NCBI GenBank assembly: GCA_030598325.1 | Contig: JAUVQE010000004.1 | Span: 1 to 32,180, forward strand | Origin: Nitrospirota bacterium | GTDB taxonomy: Bacteria > Patescibacteriota > Gracilibacteria > UBA1369 > LOWO2-01-FULL-3 | Length of the DNA: 32,180 bases | Direction: 5' to 3' | Shown here: in pieces, positions 7,562 through 15,804 of the stretch | Numbering within the stretch: position 1 is the first letter of the stretch | Layout: each line of letters opens with the position of its first letter | Position numbers and translations under genes: made by a program | The notes under the pieces: model-generated | Told to the model about the DNA's origin: nothing | Databases searched by the model: none | What the model saw: the letters and a program-made list of their open reading frames with translations, nothing else

Positions 7562-8728
7562 TTACCGTCTCCTTGCGTATTTAAATCTAACACGCCCTTT
7601 TAACAATCTCATGAAAATTATTGTGAGGAAAGTTGATGTAAAGGCTATCATTACCAGCATGGAGAAAATCTGCTGATCAATTATTCTATATTGGAGTCCG
7701 ATTGAGATTATTATCAGGCCTACCGTTCCTCTGCTGTTCATGGTGAGGCCGAGGAGGACAGACTTGATTGGTTGAATTTTTTGGACTAGTGAGAATAGTG
7801 CGACTCCAATGAATTTTCCAAGATAAGCTATTGCAAATAACATTAGAAAAAGGCTTGGCGCTTTAATTATTCCTCCAAAATCGAGGTTGAACGCGAGACT
7901 TGTGAAAAATATTGGCCCCAAAAATCCATAACTTAAGCCGTAAATCCTATCTTCGATTTTTCTGAATGTTTTTCCTTCGAGTAATTCTTCGTGAATGAAT
8001 AATCCTGCGAGGAATGCTCCGATTATTACATGAAGGCCTATCCATTCCGCTATGAAACCAAGAAGCATCGCTATAACAAGAGTGAGCGTAAATCCTTTGT
8101 TTTTGAAAAATCTCTTCGCATATTTGCTTAACTTAAATCCCGCGAAAATTACCGCCGAAAAGAAAATGATAACCTTTGTGATTAGGAAAATTATTTCATA
8201 CGCATTGATTGTTCCCGTTTCCGCAAGTTTAATCACGGCGGAGAAAACGACCAGGACTATTATGTCGCTTAACAAGGCGGCGCCGAGGACTTTGTTGGCA
8301 AAAGAAGTATTTCTGATGTGGCAGTCCTTTAAAATTCTTATTGATATTGCTATTGATGTGGCTGAAATTGCGGTACCTATAAACAGGGATTTCACGAGTG
8401 GATAACCGAGATATTGCGAAACCAGATATCCTCCAATGAGAGGAACTGCGACCCCTCCTATAGCTATTAATATTGATTTTTTTGAACCTTTGAAAAGTGC
8501 ATTTGGGTCTGTTTCCAAGCCCGCGTGAAGCATAAGAAAGAAGATTCCCAGCTCCGCCAGAATTTTTATTGTAAAGCTACCCGGATCAATGAGATTTAGT
8601 ACCAGCGGGCCAACGAGAATTCCACCTAGAAGCTCACCAAAAACTACCGGGAATTTAAGCATCCGAAACAGTTTTCCCATTAACCACACAACTACCATTA
8701 AAATCAGCAGGCTGTGAAAATCTTCCAT
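7562..8728 (-). CDS. CPA2-family cation:proton antiporter (Kef/NapA type)
   Basis: The 388-aa integral membrane protein has about 12 hydrophobic segments. It is recognisable by the N-terminal GELLGGILVGP motif, FFLMLHAGLETD, the ATSIAISIRIL region in the central discontinuous helix, LLSDIIVLVVF (conserved Asp) and the C-terminal GLTMNSRGTVGLIII motif typical of CPA2 exchangers. It would exchange Na+ or K+ for protons across the cytoplasmic membrane. No TrkA-N or other ligand-binding domain is present, so this is the transport domain alone, with a short basic tail (VRFKYARRR). It has its own promoter and shares a back-to-back stop junction with the beta-CASP gene. Confidence 0.92.
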   Translation of the reverse strand: MEDFHSLLILMVVVWLMGKLFRMLKFPVVFGELLGGILVGPLVLNLIDPGSFTIKILAELGIFFLMLHAGLETDPNALFKGSKKSILIAIGGVAVPLIGGYLVSQYLGYPLVKSLFIGTAISATSIAISIRILKDCHIRNTSFANKVLGAALLSDIIVLVVFSAVIKLAETGTINAYEIIFLITKVIIFFSAVIFAGFKLSKYAKRFFKNKGFTLTLVIAMLLGFIAEWIGLHVIIGAFLAGLFIHEELLEGKTFRKIEDRIYGLSYGFLGPIFFTSLAFNLDFGGIIKAPSLFLMLFAIAYLGKFIGVALFSLVQKIQPIKSVLLGLTMNSRGTVGLIIISIGLQYRIIDQQIFSMLVMIAFTSTFLTIIFMRLLKGRVRFKYARRR

Positions 8729-8749
8729 TGAAATGATTAAGTTGAGTGG

Positions 8750-8778
8750 ATTATATCAGAAGTTTGACCGGATAAGAA
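8750..8778 (-). promoter_or_regulatory. Extended -10 promoter of the antiporter gene
   Basis: On the minus strand TTCTTA (8778-8773), 17 bp, then TGATATAAT with TATAAT at 8755-8750. The transcript would start about 15 nt before the ATG at 8728. The -35 is poor, but the TG extension and perfect -10 compensate. Confidence 0.55.
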
Positions 8779-8843
8779 AAAGGCTTGTAGGGAGGTGACT
8801 TGTTTCTGTATGATTAGCGGGTAAATAATTTAATCTCTTTCCT

Positions 8844-9248
8844 ATGGATGATCTAAAAAAGAATTTTGACAAAGAACCTGTGGGTGTAAAAGTTGTGCTT
8901 GGGGCGGCTGTGGCCGGCGTGATCGCGAGCTTTTTGCCGTGGTGGTCTTTTTCTTTTGGCGGTTTCGGAAGCGCCGCTGTAAATGGATGGCACAGTTATG
9001 GACTTTTGACCGCGATTTCTTCGATTTTGATTGTTTTGATGTGGCTTCTTCCAAAAGTCGGGGTAAAATTTTCATTACCCTGGAATGAAAAAAGTTTGTT
9101 TAAAATCTTGTCCGTGGCGATGTTGGCAGGGCCTGTTTTGTGGTTAATTGATTCTAGTTTTTCATTTTCTTTTGTCGGGATGGGAGTTTATCTGGCTCTG
9201 GGAGCCGGTGGACTTGCGACTTATTATTCGTTCTCTAAATTGAAATAA
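8844..9248 (+). CDS. Small four-helix membrane protein, unknown function
   Basis: The 134-aa product has a short polar N-terminus (MDDLKKNFDKEPVG) and four hydrophobic stretches, at about residues 18-36, 50-68, 88-103 and 108-128. The first contains VVLGAAVAGVIASFLPWWSF, a pattern seen in many small uncharacterised bacterial membrane proteins. No catalytic motif is visible. It is followed after 2 nt by the ZIP transporter, so the two are almost certainly co-transcribed, and a helper role in metal uptake is possible but unproven. No SD precedes the ATG; a TTTAAT sequence lies 9 nt upstream. Confidence 0.8.
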   Translation: MDDLKKNFDKEPVGVKVVLGAAVAGVIASFLPWWSFSFGGFGSAAVNGWHSYGLLTAISSILIVLMWLLPKVGVKFSLPWNEKSLFKILSVAMLAGPVLWLIDSSFSFSFVGMGVYLALGAGGLATYYSFSKLK

Positions 9249-9250
9249 TT

Positions 9251-10006
9251 ATGGAAGTGTGGCTTTATTCTCTGGGGAGTGTTGTTGTGGTAAGTCTTAT
9301 TTCTTTGGTTGGAATTTTTACGCTTTCTATTAAGATTGAGAAGCTTCGGAAGATTTTGATCTACATGATCAGCTTTGCGGCGGGTGCTTTGCTCGGGGAT
9401 GCTTTCATCCATCTTTTGCCGCATGTGGTTGAGGAGCATGGATTTGGTCTTAATATATCTATTTATGTTTTGGTCGGTTTGGGAGTAATGTTCGTAGTCG
9501 AAAAAGTAATTCATTGGAGGCATTGTCATCATCCCACCTGTGATGACCATCCGCATCCTTTTGCTTTGATGAATTTGTTTGGGGATGGGGTTCATAATTT
9601 TATTGATGGACTTGTTATTGGCGCCGCATACTTGGTTAGTATTCCTGTTGGTGTGGCTACTACTATTGCTGTTGTTTTACATGAAATTCCTCAGGAGATT
9701 GGAGATTTTGGAGTTTTGATTCATGGTGGATTTTCAAAGGCTAAAGCATTGATGTTAAATTTTGCCACTGCTTTGACCGCTGTTTTGGGAGTTGTAGTAG
9801 CGCTTTTAATCAGTTCGTATGTCGAAAATTTGACAATGTTTTTGATTCCGTTCGCGGCAGGTGGTTTCATTTATATCGCAAGCGCGGATTTGATTCCTGA
9901 AATGCATAAAACGGTTAAAATCTCCCGTTCATTATTGCAATTCCTGTTTTTCACTTTGGGGATCGGGGTAATGTTTCTGATTCTTCTGGTTGAGCATCAG
10001 CACTAG
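9251..10006 (+). CDS. ZIP-family divalent metal transporter
   Basis: The 251-aa polytopic membrane protein has about eight TM segments and imports divalent metals (Zn, Fe or Mn) into the cytoplasm. The family signatures are intact: HNFIDGLVIGAAY in TM4 and HEIPQEIGDFGVLIHGG in TM5, which supply the binuclear metal site, plus the AGALLGDAFIHLLP segment in TM2. The loop between TM3 and TM4 is histidine-rich (HWRHCHHPTCDDHPHP), as expected for metal capture. Translation is probably coupled to the preceding small membrane protein. Its last 56 bp overlap the 3' end of the converging ATPase-like gene. Confidence 0.94.
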   Translation: MEVWLYSLGSVVVVSLISLVGIFTLSIKIEKLRKILIYMISFAAGALLGDAFIHLLPHVVEEHGFGLNISIYVLVGLGVMFVVEKVIHWRHCHHPTCDDHPHPFALMNLFGDGVHNFIDGLVIGAAYLVSIPVGVATTIAVVLHEIPQEIGDFGVLIHGGFSKAKALMLNFATALTAVLGVVVALLISSYVENLTMFLIPFAAGGFIYIASADLIPEMHKTVKISRSLLQFLFFTLGIGVMFLILLVEHQH

Positions 10007-11441
10007 AATCTGAAGAAAATTCGATGGAAATATATTTTTCCACTTCTGATGAAATTCCATCGGCGATCCCTAAAATCCTACGAGGGTAATGAGATCCCAG
10101 CTTACCCTTAACAAACTGAAGATTACATGGATCTTTTTTCCCGTTCATCGGTAGCGCAATAAGAAAACCAATTCCCCCATCCCTAACTTCACTACACATA
10201 ATATCTCCGTGATTGTCCCGGACAATTTCACGGGCGGCATGGAGCTTTTTGTTATAATCCTTTGAAGATAATGCATCCATTAGATCTGATCCATTTTTGA
10301 TTTTTCGTCCTGTATCAGCCTCTATTTCTTCAAAATTGGCTGGCTTTCCCATATCTGCAACAAGAATTGCTATCATGTCGTTTCCTTGATGATCTTGCAT
10401 CTTTGTTACTTTTAGATAAAGGTAGGGCTTATTCGATGCCAGATGACTATTCAATGTTTCGGGAGTTACTTTTTCTTCTTCAAAAGCTTCTTCAGCCATA
10501 CACAGTAATGCCCGAAATAGTTGATTTTGATCTACATTTTGGAGTTGTGGAGAAGTGCCATCTTTTTCAGGTATAATTTCGATTTTCATGGGAACAGGTG
10601 TAACCGCGTGCTCTCTTTGGATTTGTTGCGCGCTTAAAAGATGTTTAAGGTCATCGAGAAATGACCAATCGCTTATTGTTTCGGTTTTTTGTGCTGAAAG
10701 AAGTTCTCTTTTTGAATTATCGAGCAATCTTAAACATCCTTGTAACGCTTTTGCCTGGAATTGTAGATATACAGGGTATTTGGCAATTTGGTCTTGAGGA
10801 TCCGGGTCTTCATTTTCCGAATCAAGTGATTGAATTTTTTTTAAATAAGAATATATTTCTATAATATTGGAAATATTAGTTAGATCCGCACTGAACTCCG
10901 GCAATTCCCGCCATTTATCGTCCTTACTTGCTTCATCGAAAGGTGGTTTTTCATGATTAGTTTGTAGCGCTTCTATCAATTTATTTAATTGATCTATTGG
11001 TTCTTGCAACTTTTCACCACTAGTTTCAATAAAATGTTGGATTTCAAACATACCTAATTGCGAAAATTTCGCATCAAGTTTTTGAAACATTGATAATAAT
11101 TCGGATAAATGTTCTTCCTGGAAAATTTGTTGTAAACGTTCAATATTATATACTGTATGTAAGCGATACAGTTTCGCTAAAAAAGCATTTCTTTCTTCAT
11201 CATTCTTGAATTTTCTTGTGACTCTTGATCGTACTAAAAGGTGATCTATGGACATCTGGGAAGAATCGGCTTTTGCGCTTCTTTTTTCTTGTATTACATC
11301 GCCTTCAATCAAAAGTCTCAGGGACTCTTCTAAAAACTCCCTTTCCGTTCCCTGGATTTCAAGAAATTGTTGAAATTCAGGTTTATTTAAAATTTCTGAC
11401 GAATCCATTTCTTCCGGATTTCTCCCTACTGTTTCCTCCAT
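9951..11441 (-). CDS. Protein with diverged histidine-kinase-type (GHKL) ATPase domain, 496 aa
   Basis: The C-terminal ~150 residues resemble a HATPase_c domain: an N-box-like helix (QNQLFRALLCMAEEAFEEE, with Glu but no Asn-x-x-x-Asn), a G1-like ILVADMGKP, and AREIVRDNHGDIM followed by DGGIGFLIALPM, which matches the last lobe. The N-terminal 300 residues are soluble, acidic and mostly helical, with no evident phosphoacceptor H-box and no TM segment. It may be a degenerate kinase, an anti-sigma-like partner or a signalling adaptor; the fold is inferred from pattern only. The ATG at 11441 is preferred over a TTG 33 nt upstream, because the latter overlaps the -10 box. It ends in TGA and overlaps the ZIP gene tail to tail by 56 bp. 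Confidence 0.8.
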   Translation of the reverse strand: MEETVGRNPEEMDSSEILNKPEFQQFLEIQGTEREFLEESLRLLIEGDVIQEKRSAKADSSQMSIDHLLVRSRVTRKFKNDEERNAFLAKLYRLHTVYNIERLQQIFQEEHLSELLSMFQKLDAKFSQLGMFEIQHFIETSGEKLQEPIDQLNKLIEALQTNHEKPPFDEASKDDKWRELPEFSADLTNISNIIEIYSYLKKIQSLDSENEDPDPQDQIAKYPVYLQFQAKALQGCLRLLDNSKRELLSAQKTETISDWSFLDDLKHLLSAQQIQREHAVTPVPMKIEIIPEKDGTSPQLQNVDQNQLFRALLCMAEEAFEEEKVTPETLNSHLASNKPYLYLKVTKMQDHQGNDMIAILVADMGKPANFEEIEADTGRKIKNGSDLMDALSSKDYNKKLHAAREIVRDNHGDIMCSEVRDGGIGFLIALPMNGKKDPCNLQFVKGKLGSHYPRRILGIADGISSEVEKYISIEFSSDSSADAQPEESETLPRSPK

Positions 11442-11470
11442 AATGTTTATAAAATTACAATCAGGAGAAT

Positions 11471-11498
11471 ACAATACTGGTTATACGCTTTTTGTCAA
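11471..11498 (-). promoter_or_regulatory. Sigma70-type promoter of the ATPase-like gene
   Basis: Minus strand TTGACA (11498-11493, perfect), 16-bp spacer, TATTGT (11476-11471). Start near 11464 gives a ~23-nt leader to the ATG at 11441. Confidence 0.55.
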
Positions 11499-11511
11499 TG
11501 CCGAGAGGGCG

Positions 11512-12171
11512 TTAGGACTTATGAGCTTGAATAATCCCCATTGACGATTCGTAGTGAGAAGGTGAGATTTTCGCACGAAATCCGGCTTTTTGGAGCTTTT
11601 GTGTGATTGGTTTGGGGTCTTTTGTGTGGTATTCAATGTAGAAGTTTTTGATTAGCCGAAGTGTTTTTAGTGGTGTTTTTTCTATGATTTCAAATTCTGC
11701 TCCTTCGCAGTCCATTTTTACGAGATCTGCAGGGGTTTTTATGATTTTTTCGAGTGTTGTTGTTTGAGTGATTTGGGTTTTTTCGAATTTTTTTATTAAT
11801 GAATGGTTGTGAGAGTCTTCGCTTAGGAATAATGTTGTTTGTCCTTCTTTGTTTGATACCGCTAGATTTTTTGTTTTGATGTTTTTGATGTGATTAAGTT
11901 TGAGATTTTCGTTGAGGTGTTTGTAATTTTGGTTTTCCGGTTCGAAAGTTAGAATGGGGACGTTTGGGTTTAGAGTTCGTGCGTAAATTGAGAACATTCC
12001 CGTGTGCCCACCGATATCAATAATTTGGGTTTTTGCGTTTTTGATAATCGGTTCGACGTTTTTGTATTCTCTTTCAACGAAAATTTCATTAAAGACAGAA
12101 TCATCCGCGTCGGAACGAATGATTATTTTTACTGAGGTTTTATTGTAGATGATTTGTTTAGTGTGTGACAT
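11512..12171 (-). CDS. FkbM-family SAM-dependent methyltransferase
   Basis: The 219-aa protein has a class I methyltransferase core. Motif I is IIDIGGHTGMFSIYAR (SAM-binding glycine loop, about residues 50-65). Motif II is ILTFEPENQNYKHLNENL with the acidic residue that binds the SAM ribose, and the family hallmark DLVKMDCEGAEFEII follows near residue 150. The closing IEYH...L...GF strand also fits FkbM. Family members O-methylate sugars or small molecules; the substrate cannot be told. It starts immediately after the argH stop codon with no intergenic bases, so it is the last gene of a three-gene operon. Confidence 0.9.
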   Translation of the reverse strand: MSHTKQIIYNKTSVKIIIRSDADDSVFNEIFVEREYKNVEPIIKNAKTQIIDIGGHTGMFSIYARTLNPNVPILTFEPENQNYKHLNENLKLNHIKNIKTKNLAVSNKEGQTTLFLSEDSHNHSLIKKFEKTQITQTTTLEKIIKTPADLVKMDCEGAEFEIIEKTPLKTLRLIKNFYIEYHTKDPKPITQKLQKAGFRAKISPSHYESSMGIIQAHKS

Positions 12172-13494
12172 TTACAGTTTCGTAAGTTCTCTCCTCAATT
12201 TCCCCAACTGTAAGTTCCCCGTTCCGCCTTGGTGGCGGGATTCTTTCAGCATTTTTACGATGTTTTTCTTGTCGATTTTGATTTTATCGAGGTTCGCACC
12301 GACATCTATGTAAGCGTCACGGAAAGATTTTCCTTTTTTTACCATTTCAAAGGCTTTGTGGGCCGCGAAAAGTTCCGGGTTCATGTCATCGAGAAGATTT
12401 TTTTCGTTTGGTTTGAGTTTTCTGATGACAATCGAGGCTACTTTTAGTGACATTTCTGTGTATCGCAGGCCGAGGAAGAGCGGGCGTTTGATTTCCTGGC
12501 CGTCTCTATGATATCCGGAGACTTTATTCAAAATATTCATAGTCATTTCGTTTCTGCAAGCTACAACTGTGGCTGTTCGTCCTCGGATCAGTTCGGCGAC
12601 GTCGAGATTTTTCTTTTGTGGCATTATTGATGAACCGGTAGAAACTTCGTCGGCAATTGTGAAGAAGCGGAATTCCTGAGTTGTGTAGAATAAAAGATCG
12701 TTTGCGAGTTTGTTTAATGTGAGCATTATTTGACAGCAGGCTTCCAGAACCATTCCTTCGATTTTCCCTCTTGAATTTTGGCAATAAATTACGTTGCTTT
12801 GGGTTCTTTTCATTCCTAAGTCTTTGGAAAGTTTGTCGCGATCGAAATCAAATGGAGATCCGTAGCCGGCTCCTGAGCCGAGGGGATTTTGATCGACCAA
12901 TACATCGTTTATACAGGTTAATATTCTTAGATCATCCATTAGGCTCTCTGCGAAAGCGCTATACCATGTCCCGAGGCTTGTTGGCATGGCTTTTTGCATG
13001 TGGGTGTAGCCCGGCATTGGAACAAATTCGTATTTTTTTGCGGCGGTTAGGAGATCTTCTGTTAGCTGCTTCCCCACTTTTTTGAGGTGGTTGAGTTTTT
13101 CTTTCATAAAAAGACGCATTGTCACCAGTATCTGGTCATTTCTTGAGCGGGCTGTGTGGATTTTTTTGCCTATATCTCCGTGTTTTTCAGTGAGATAGTT
13201 TTCTATTTTTGTGTGACAGTCTTCATCTTCGAGTTTTAATTGAAATTTACCTTTTTTATAAAGTTTCATTATTTCGTCGAGTCCTTTTTTTAATTTTTTT
13301 AGTTCCGTGTTGTTAAGAATTTTATGCCTGTGGAGCATTTTTCCATATGCATAAGTCCCCTGAACGTCATACGGGATTAATTCCTGATCATAAAGAATAT
13401 CATCACCAGAATTGTATTCTTCCACAAGCGGATCTATAGAAACCGCTTTCTTTTTGTACCAAAGTTTTCTTTTAATTGGTTTTTTCTTAGGCAT
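12172..13494 (-). CDS. argH: Argininosuccinate lyase
   Basis: The 440-aa protein belongs to the fumarase/aspartase superfamily and carries the ArgH-specific motif HTARSRNDQ plus the superfamily signature GSSIMPQKKN (catalytic Ser loop). MPGYTHMQKAMP holds the conserved Thr-His (general acid/base partner), and NPLGSGAGYGSPFDFDR is typical of ArgH. The reaction is argininosuccinate to arginine plus fumarate. Length is near the usual 450-470 aa. The basic N-terminal stretch (MPKKKPIKRKLWYKKK) is unusual. No argG or other arginine-pathway gene is present in this window. It overlaps the upstream amidohydrolase by 8 nt (ATGCCTAA) and abuts the FkbM gene, so translation is probably coupled. Confidence 0.93.
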   Translation of the reverse strand: MPKKKPIKRKLWYKKKAVSIDPLVEEYNSGDDILYDQELIPYDVQGTYAYGKMLHRHKILNNTELKKLKKGLDEIMKLYKKGKFQLKLEDEDCHTKIENYLTEKHGDIGKKIHTARSRNDQILVTMRLFMKEKLNHLKKVGKQLTEDLLTAAKKYEFVPMPGYTHMQKAMPTSLGTWYSAFAESLMDDLRILTCINDVLVDQNPLGSGAGYGSPFDFDRDKLSKDLGMKRTQSNVIYCQNSRGKIEGMVLEACCQIMLTLNKLANDLLFYTTQEFRFFTIADEVSTGSSIMPQKKNLDVAELIRGRTATVVACRNEMTMNILNKVSGYHRDGQEIKRPLFLGLRYTEMSLKVASIVIRKLKPNEKNLLDDMNPELFAAHKAFEMVKKGKSFRDAYIDVGANLDKIKIDKKNIVKMLKESRHQGGTGNLQLGKLRRELTKL

Positions 13495-14500
13495 AGTCTT
13501 TGAGTTTAAGTGTTTTTGCGCCGTTTACTGTAGCTATTTTTGCAAGTGTCGGCACATCATATAGTCTGACCGCGCTTGCAAGTAAAATTATTTCTTCGAA
13601 TAGATCTCCCCTGTCTTCCGGAACAAAGAGATCTGAGATATTGTCTGTTCCTACTGATACATTTACTCCCGCTTCTATCATTTCATCAACCGGAGCTATG
13701 GAATTGTGGAGTGGCGCGACTTTGTCTTTGTGTTGCTTCATGCCGATTGCGGCCCAAGGGCAAACTGTGACACTTGTGTCGGTGTCTACTAGTTTTTTGT
13801 AGATTCTTTTTCGATCTTCTTCGGGCTGTGCCGCTACTGAAAGGCAGTGTACCAATGTAACTCTTCCTTCCATTTTATGTTCTTTTATTTTATCGAGGAA
13901 CCATTCTGTGTCTTTTTCAAGTGGATTATTTTCCTGATCGATATGGATATCGAGGTCTTTTCCCAGATTTTTAGCTAAATTGAGAATGAAGTCCGCATGT
14001 TTCCGGTCTCCACCCTCCATGGCTCTGTCACGTGACGGCAGGCCTCCCACTACATCACACTTTTCGCATGCTTCTTCAAATAAATCGGTTTTTGCTTTGT
14101 CAAAATCCGTAGCGTCTTCATTCAAAAAACCCTCAAGAGGGTGAGCAACTAGTTGTAGTTCAAACTTATCTTTATATTTCTCTCGGACTTTTGCGGCAGA
14201 ATTCACAACCAGCATTCCAACAACACTATCCGCATCTACATGCGTTCTGCAAGCCACAATCCCCTGTTCGATAAACCCTTCTATACAGTAGATGAATCGT
14301 TCTTCAAGCGATTCTGCTGTATGGTTTTTCTTAATATCCCGATTGATTATCCATTTTTCCTCCATTAGTGCCGATGCCTGCTTCCAGTTTTCGGGAGTGA
14401 CCGTATATGCTCGATCCAAGTGCGCATGACAATTAACCATTCCCGGAGTTTTTTGGACCTCCTGCAGAAAGAATTCTTTGAAAGGAAATTTTCTTGGCAT
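13487..14500 (-). CDS. Amidohydrolase-superfamily deaminase (cytosine-deaminase-like)
   Basis: The product, 337 aa from the ATG at 14500, has metal-dependent amidohydrolase motifs in order: NCHAHLDRAYT (HxH-type metal site), CRTHVDAD, LDIHIDQENN (His ligand), VTLVHCLS (His ligand) and VSVGTDNISD (catalytic metal Asp). HLDR, HVD, HIDQ and GTDN are typical of cytosine deaminase-like members, which act on pyrimidines, triazines or related cyclic amidines. The usual length is about 400 aa, so this one is compact, seemingly lacking the N-terminal beta-sandwich strands. The frame stays open upstream to 14845, but that would run across the promoter and coding region of folE, so MPRKFPFKEF is the likely start. 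It leads an operon with argH and the FkbM gene. Confidence 0.87.
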   Translation of the reverse strand: MPRKFPFKEFFLQEVQKTPGMVNCHAHLDRAYTVTPENWKQASALMEEKWIINRDIKKNHTAESLEERFIYCIEGFIEQGIVACRTHVDADSVVGMLVVNSAAKVREKYKDKFELQLVAHPLEGFLNEDATDFDKAKTDLFEEACEKCDVVGGLPSRDRAMEGGDRKHADFILNLAKNLGKDLDIHIDQENNPLEKDTEWFLDKIKEHKMEGRVTLVHCLSVAAQPEEDRKRIYKKLVDTDTSVTVCPWAAIGMKQHKDKVAPLHNSIAPVDEMIEAGVNVSVGTDNISDLFVPEDRGDLFEEIILLASAVRLYDVPTLAKIATVNGAKTLKLKDYA

Positions 14501-14559
14501 TTGGAAAAATTTTGTTACGTTACCGACTCTTGCAGAAACCTCATTAGTTTTATTCCATT

Positions 14560-14587
14560 TTGACGAAAATTGCAAATGCGCTAAAAT
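14560..14587 (+). promoter_or_regulatory. Promoter of folE
   Basis: TTGACG (14560-14565), 16-bp spacer, TAAAAT (14582-14587). The -10 ends 9 nt before ATG 14597 and only 3 nt before GTG 14591. Predicted transcription therefore begins just before or at the ATG, which argues for ATG and for a nearly leaderless mRNA. Confidence 0.6.
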
Positions 14588-14596
14588 GCGGTGGCC

Positions 14597-15148
14597 ATGA
14601 AAGAATGTTATAAAAAAATTATAGAAGCTATCGGGGAGGATCCTTCGCGTGAAGGGCTTAAAAAAACGCCCGAACGTGCGGCTGAGGCTATGAAGTTTTT
14701 GATGAAGGGATACGATGAGGATCTTGAAAAAATTGTTAATGGAGCGATTTTTGAGAGCGAATCCAGAGATATGATTATCTGTAAGGATATTGAACTTTAT
14801 TCCATGTGTGAGCATCATATGATGCCGTTTATTGGCAGATGCCATATAGCGTATATTCCCGATAAAAAAGTGATTGGTCTGTCGAAGCTTTCACGGATTG
14901 TTGATTTTTACGCGAGGCGGTTGCAGATTCAGGAAAGGCTGACAAAGCAGATAGCCGATACTGTAAAGAAATTTGTCGAGCCACTTGGGGTCGCTGTTGT
15001 GGTGGAAGCTCAACATCTTTGTATGATGATGAGGGGGGTGGAAAAGCAAAATTCCGTGATGCAGACTTCCGCGATGCTTGGATTATTTCGCGAAAATGCG
15101 GCTACGAGGTCGGAGTTTCTGAATCTGATGAGTAGGACTCACATATAG
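14597..15148 (+). CDS. folE: GTP cyclohydrolase I (FolE type)
   Basis: The 183-aa protein converts GTP to 7,8-dihydroneopterin triphosphate, the first step toward folate, biopterin or queuosine-type deazapurines. Seen motifs: [18 protein letters not shown] near the N-terminus, [20 protein letters not shown] with the zinc Cys and His pair, [23 protein letters not shown], and [17 protein letters not shown] with the second zinc Cys. Length and motifs match the homodecameric bacterial enzyme without an N-terminal extension. GTG at 14591 would add two residues; the promoter position favours the ATG. The 3' end overlaps the converging hypothetical gene by 47 bp. No other folate or queuosine gene lies in this window. 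Confidence 0.96.
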   Translation: MKECYKKIIEAIGEDPSREGLKKTPERAAEAMKFLMKGYDEDLEKIVNGAIFESESRDMIICKDIELYSMCEHHMMPFIGRCHIAYIPDKKVIGLSKLSRIVDFYARRLQIQERLTKQIADTVKKFVEPLGVAVVVEAQHLCMMMRGVEKQNSVMQTSAMLGLFRENAATRSEFLNLMSRTHI

Positions 15149-15746
15149 ATTTAATACTTTTTTCCGCCTCTCTCAGAAATTTTATTATTTTTTCTTTTAA
15201 AATTGTCTTCAATTCTATTTCTGTCCCTTGTTCATCTCCGGACATCTGCTTGCGCGTATGCCTAGCTAATTCGTTAAAAATTTTGGTAGCCTTTGTATCC
15301 AGTTTTTTTAGAAGCCTGCCTATTTGAAGCCTGTCTGTTAAGCTTCGGTCTCTATAGGATAGTTTTCCAAGCGCTTTCTTTGCTTCATTTAATCCGAAAA
15401 CTACATTAATCAATGTCTCTCTTGAAAATTTGTTATTCTCCTCAAGTAATCGTTTGCTTATGTAAACACGCCCCATTGCAATTTCCAAATTTTCGTTATC
15501 TCCATCCAGAGTGTTTTCTTCATGAGAAGAAGTTCGTCTGGTTTTTTCTAAAATGCTTTTTATTGCTTCTTCCTCAGTTAAATCAAAAGAAGCTCGTCTG
15601 ATTTTTTCTAGAATGCTTTTTATTGCTACTTCCTCGGTAAAATATCCACCATCTTGTGCTGTTTCACTTTCATCCAAATATCTTTCAACCGCTCCCGATA
15701 TATTTTCTGAATTTGGATCATCCGATTGTGGACCTTCTCCCAACAT
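15102..15746 (-). CDS. Acidic hypothetical protein with internal 20-aa duplication
   Basis: The 214-aa soluble, highly charged and helical protein has no known motif that I recognise. Residues about 38-75 contain two near-identical copies of a [17 protein letters not shown]-like unit, produced by a 60-bp tandem duplication. The C-terminal half is a predicted long helix bundle or coiled coil ([20 protein letters not shown], and [16 protein letters not shown]). Its promoter is good (TTGACA-17-TACTGT), with a ~25-nt leader, supporting a real gene. The last 47 bp overlap folE tail to tail. Its acidic, low-complexity N-terminus resembles that of the ATPase-like protein at 9951-11441, but I see no clear homology. 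Confidence 0.75.
   Translation of the reverse strand: MLGEGPQSDDPNSENISGAVERYLDESETAQDGGYFTEEVAIKSILEKIRRASFDLTEEEAIKSILEKTRRTSSHEENTLDGDNENLEIAMGRVYISKRLLEENNKFSRETLINVVFGLNEAKKALGKLSYRDRSLTDRLQIGRLLKKLDTKATKIFNELARHTRKQMSGDEQGTEIELKTILKEKIIKFLREAEKSIKSICESYSSDSETPTS
15531..15645. repeat. 60-bp tandem duplication inside the hypothetical gene
   Basis: The AG(T/C)TCGTCTG block at 15531 recurs at 15591, and the following bases match with only scattered substitutions, so the period is 60 bp (20 codons). Two copies, in frame, encode the duplicated helix. Their divergence suggests an old duplication rather than an assembly artefact. Confidence 0.8.
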
Positions 15747-15771
15747 CTTTATATTTAGTTAAATCGGGTAG

Positions 15772-15800
15772 ACAGTACGACCTTTTTGCTGATTTGTCAA
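15772..15800 (-). promoter_or_regulatory. Sigma70-type promoter of the acidic hypothetical gene
   Basis: Minus strand TTGACA (15800-15795, perfect), 17-bp spacer, TACTGT (15777-15772). It starts only a few bases after the terminator hairpin of the preceding gene. Confidence 0.65.
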
Positions 15801-15804
15801 CCCA

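Noticed and set aside
8052-8405. 117-codon plus-strand frame inside the antiporter gene
   Set aside because: Antisense to conserved transmembrane motifs; no family resemblance.
14501-14845. N-terminal extension of the amidohydrolase frame
   Set aside because: It would run across the folE promoter and coding sequence, and the extra residues look like antisense FolE. The conserved domain starts after ATG 14500.
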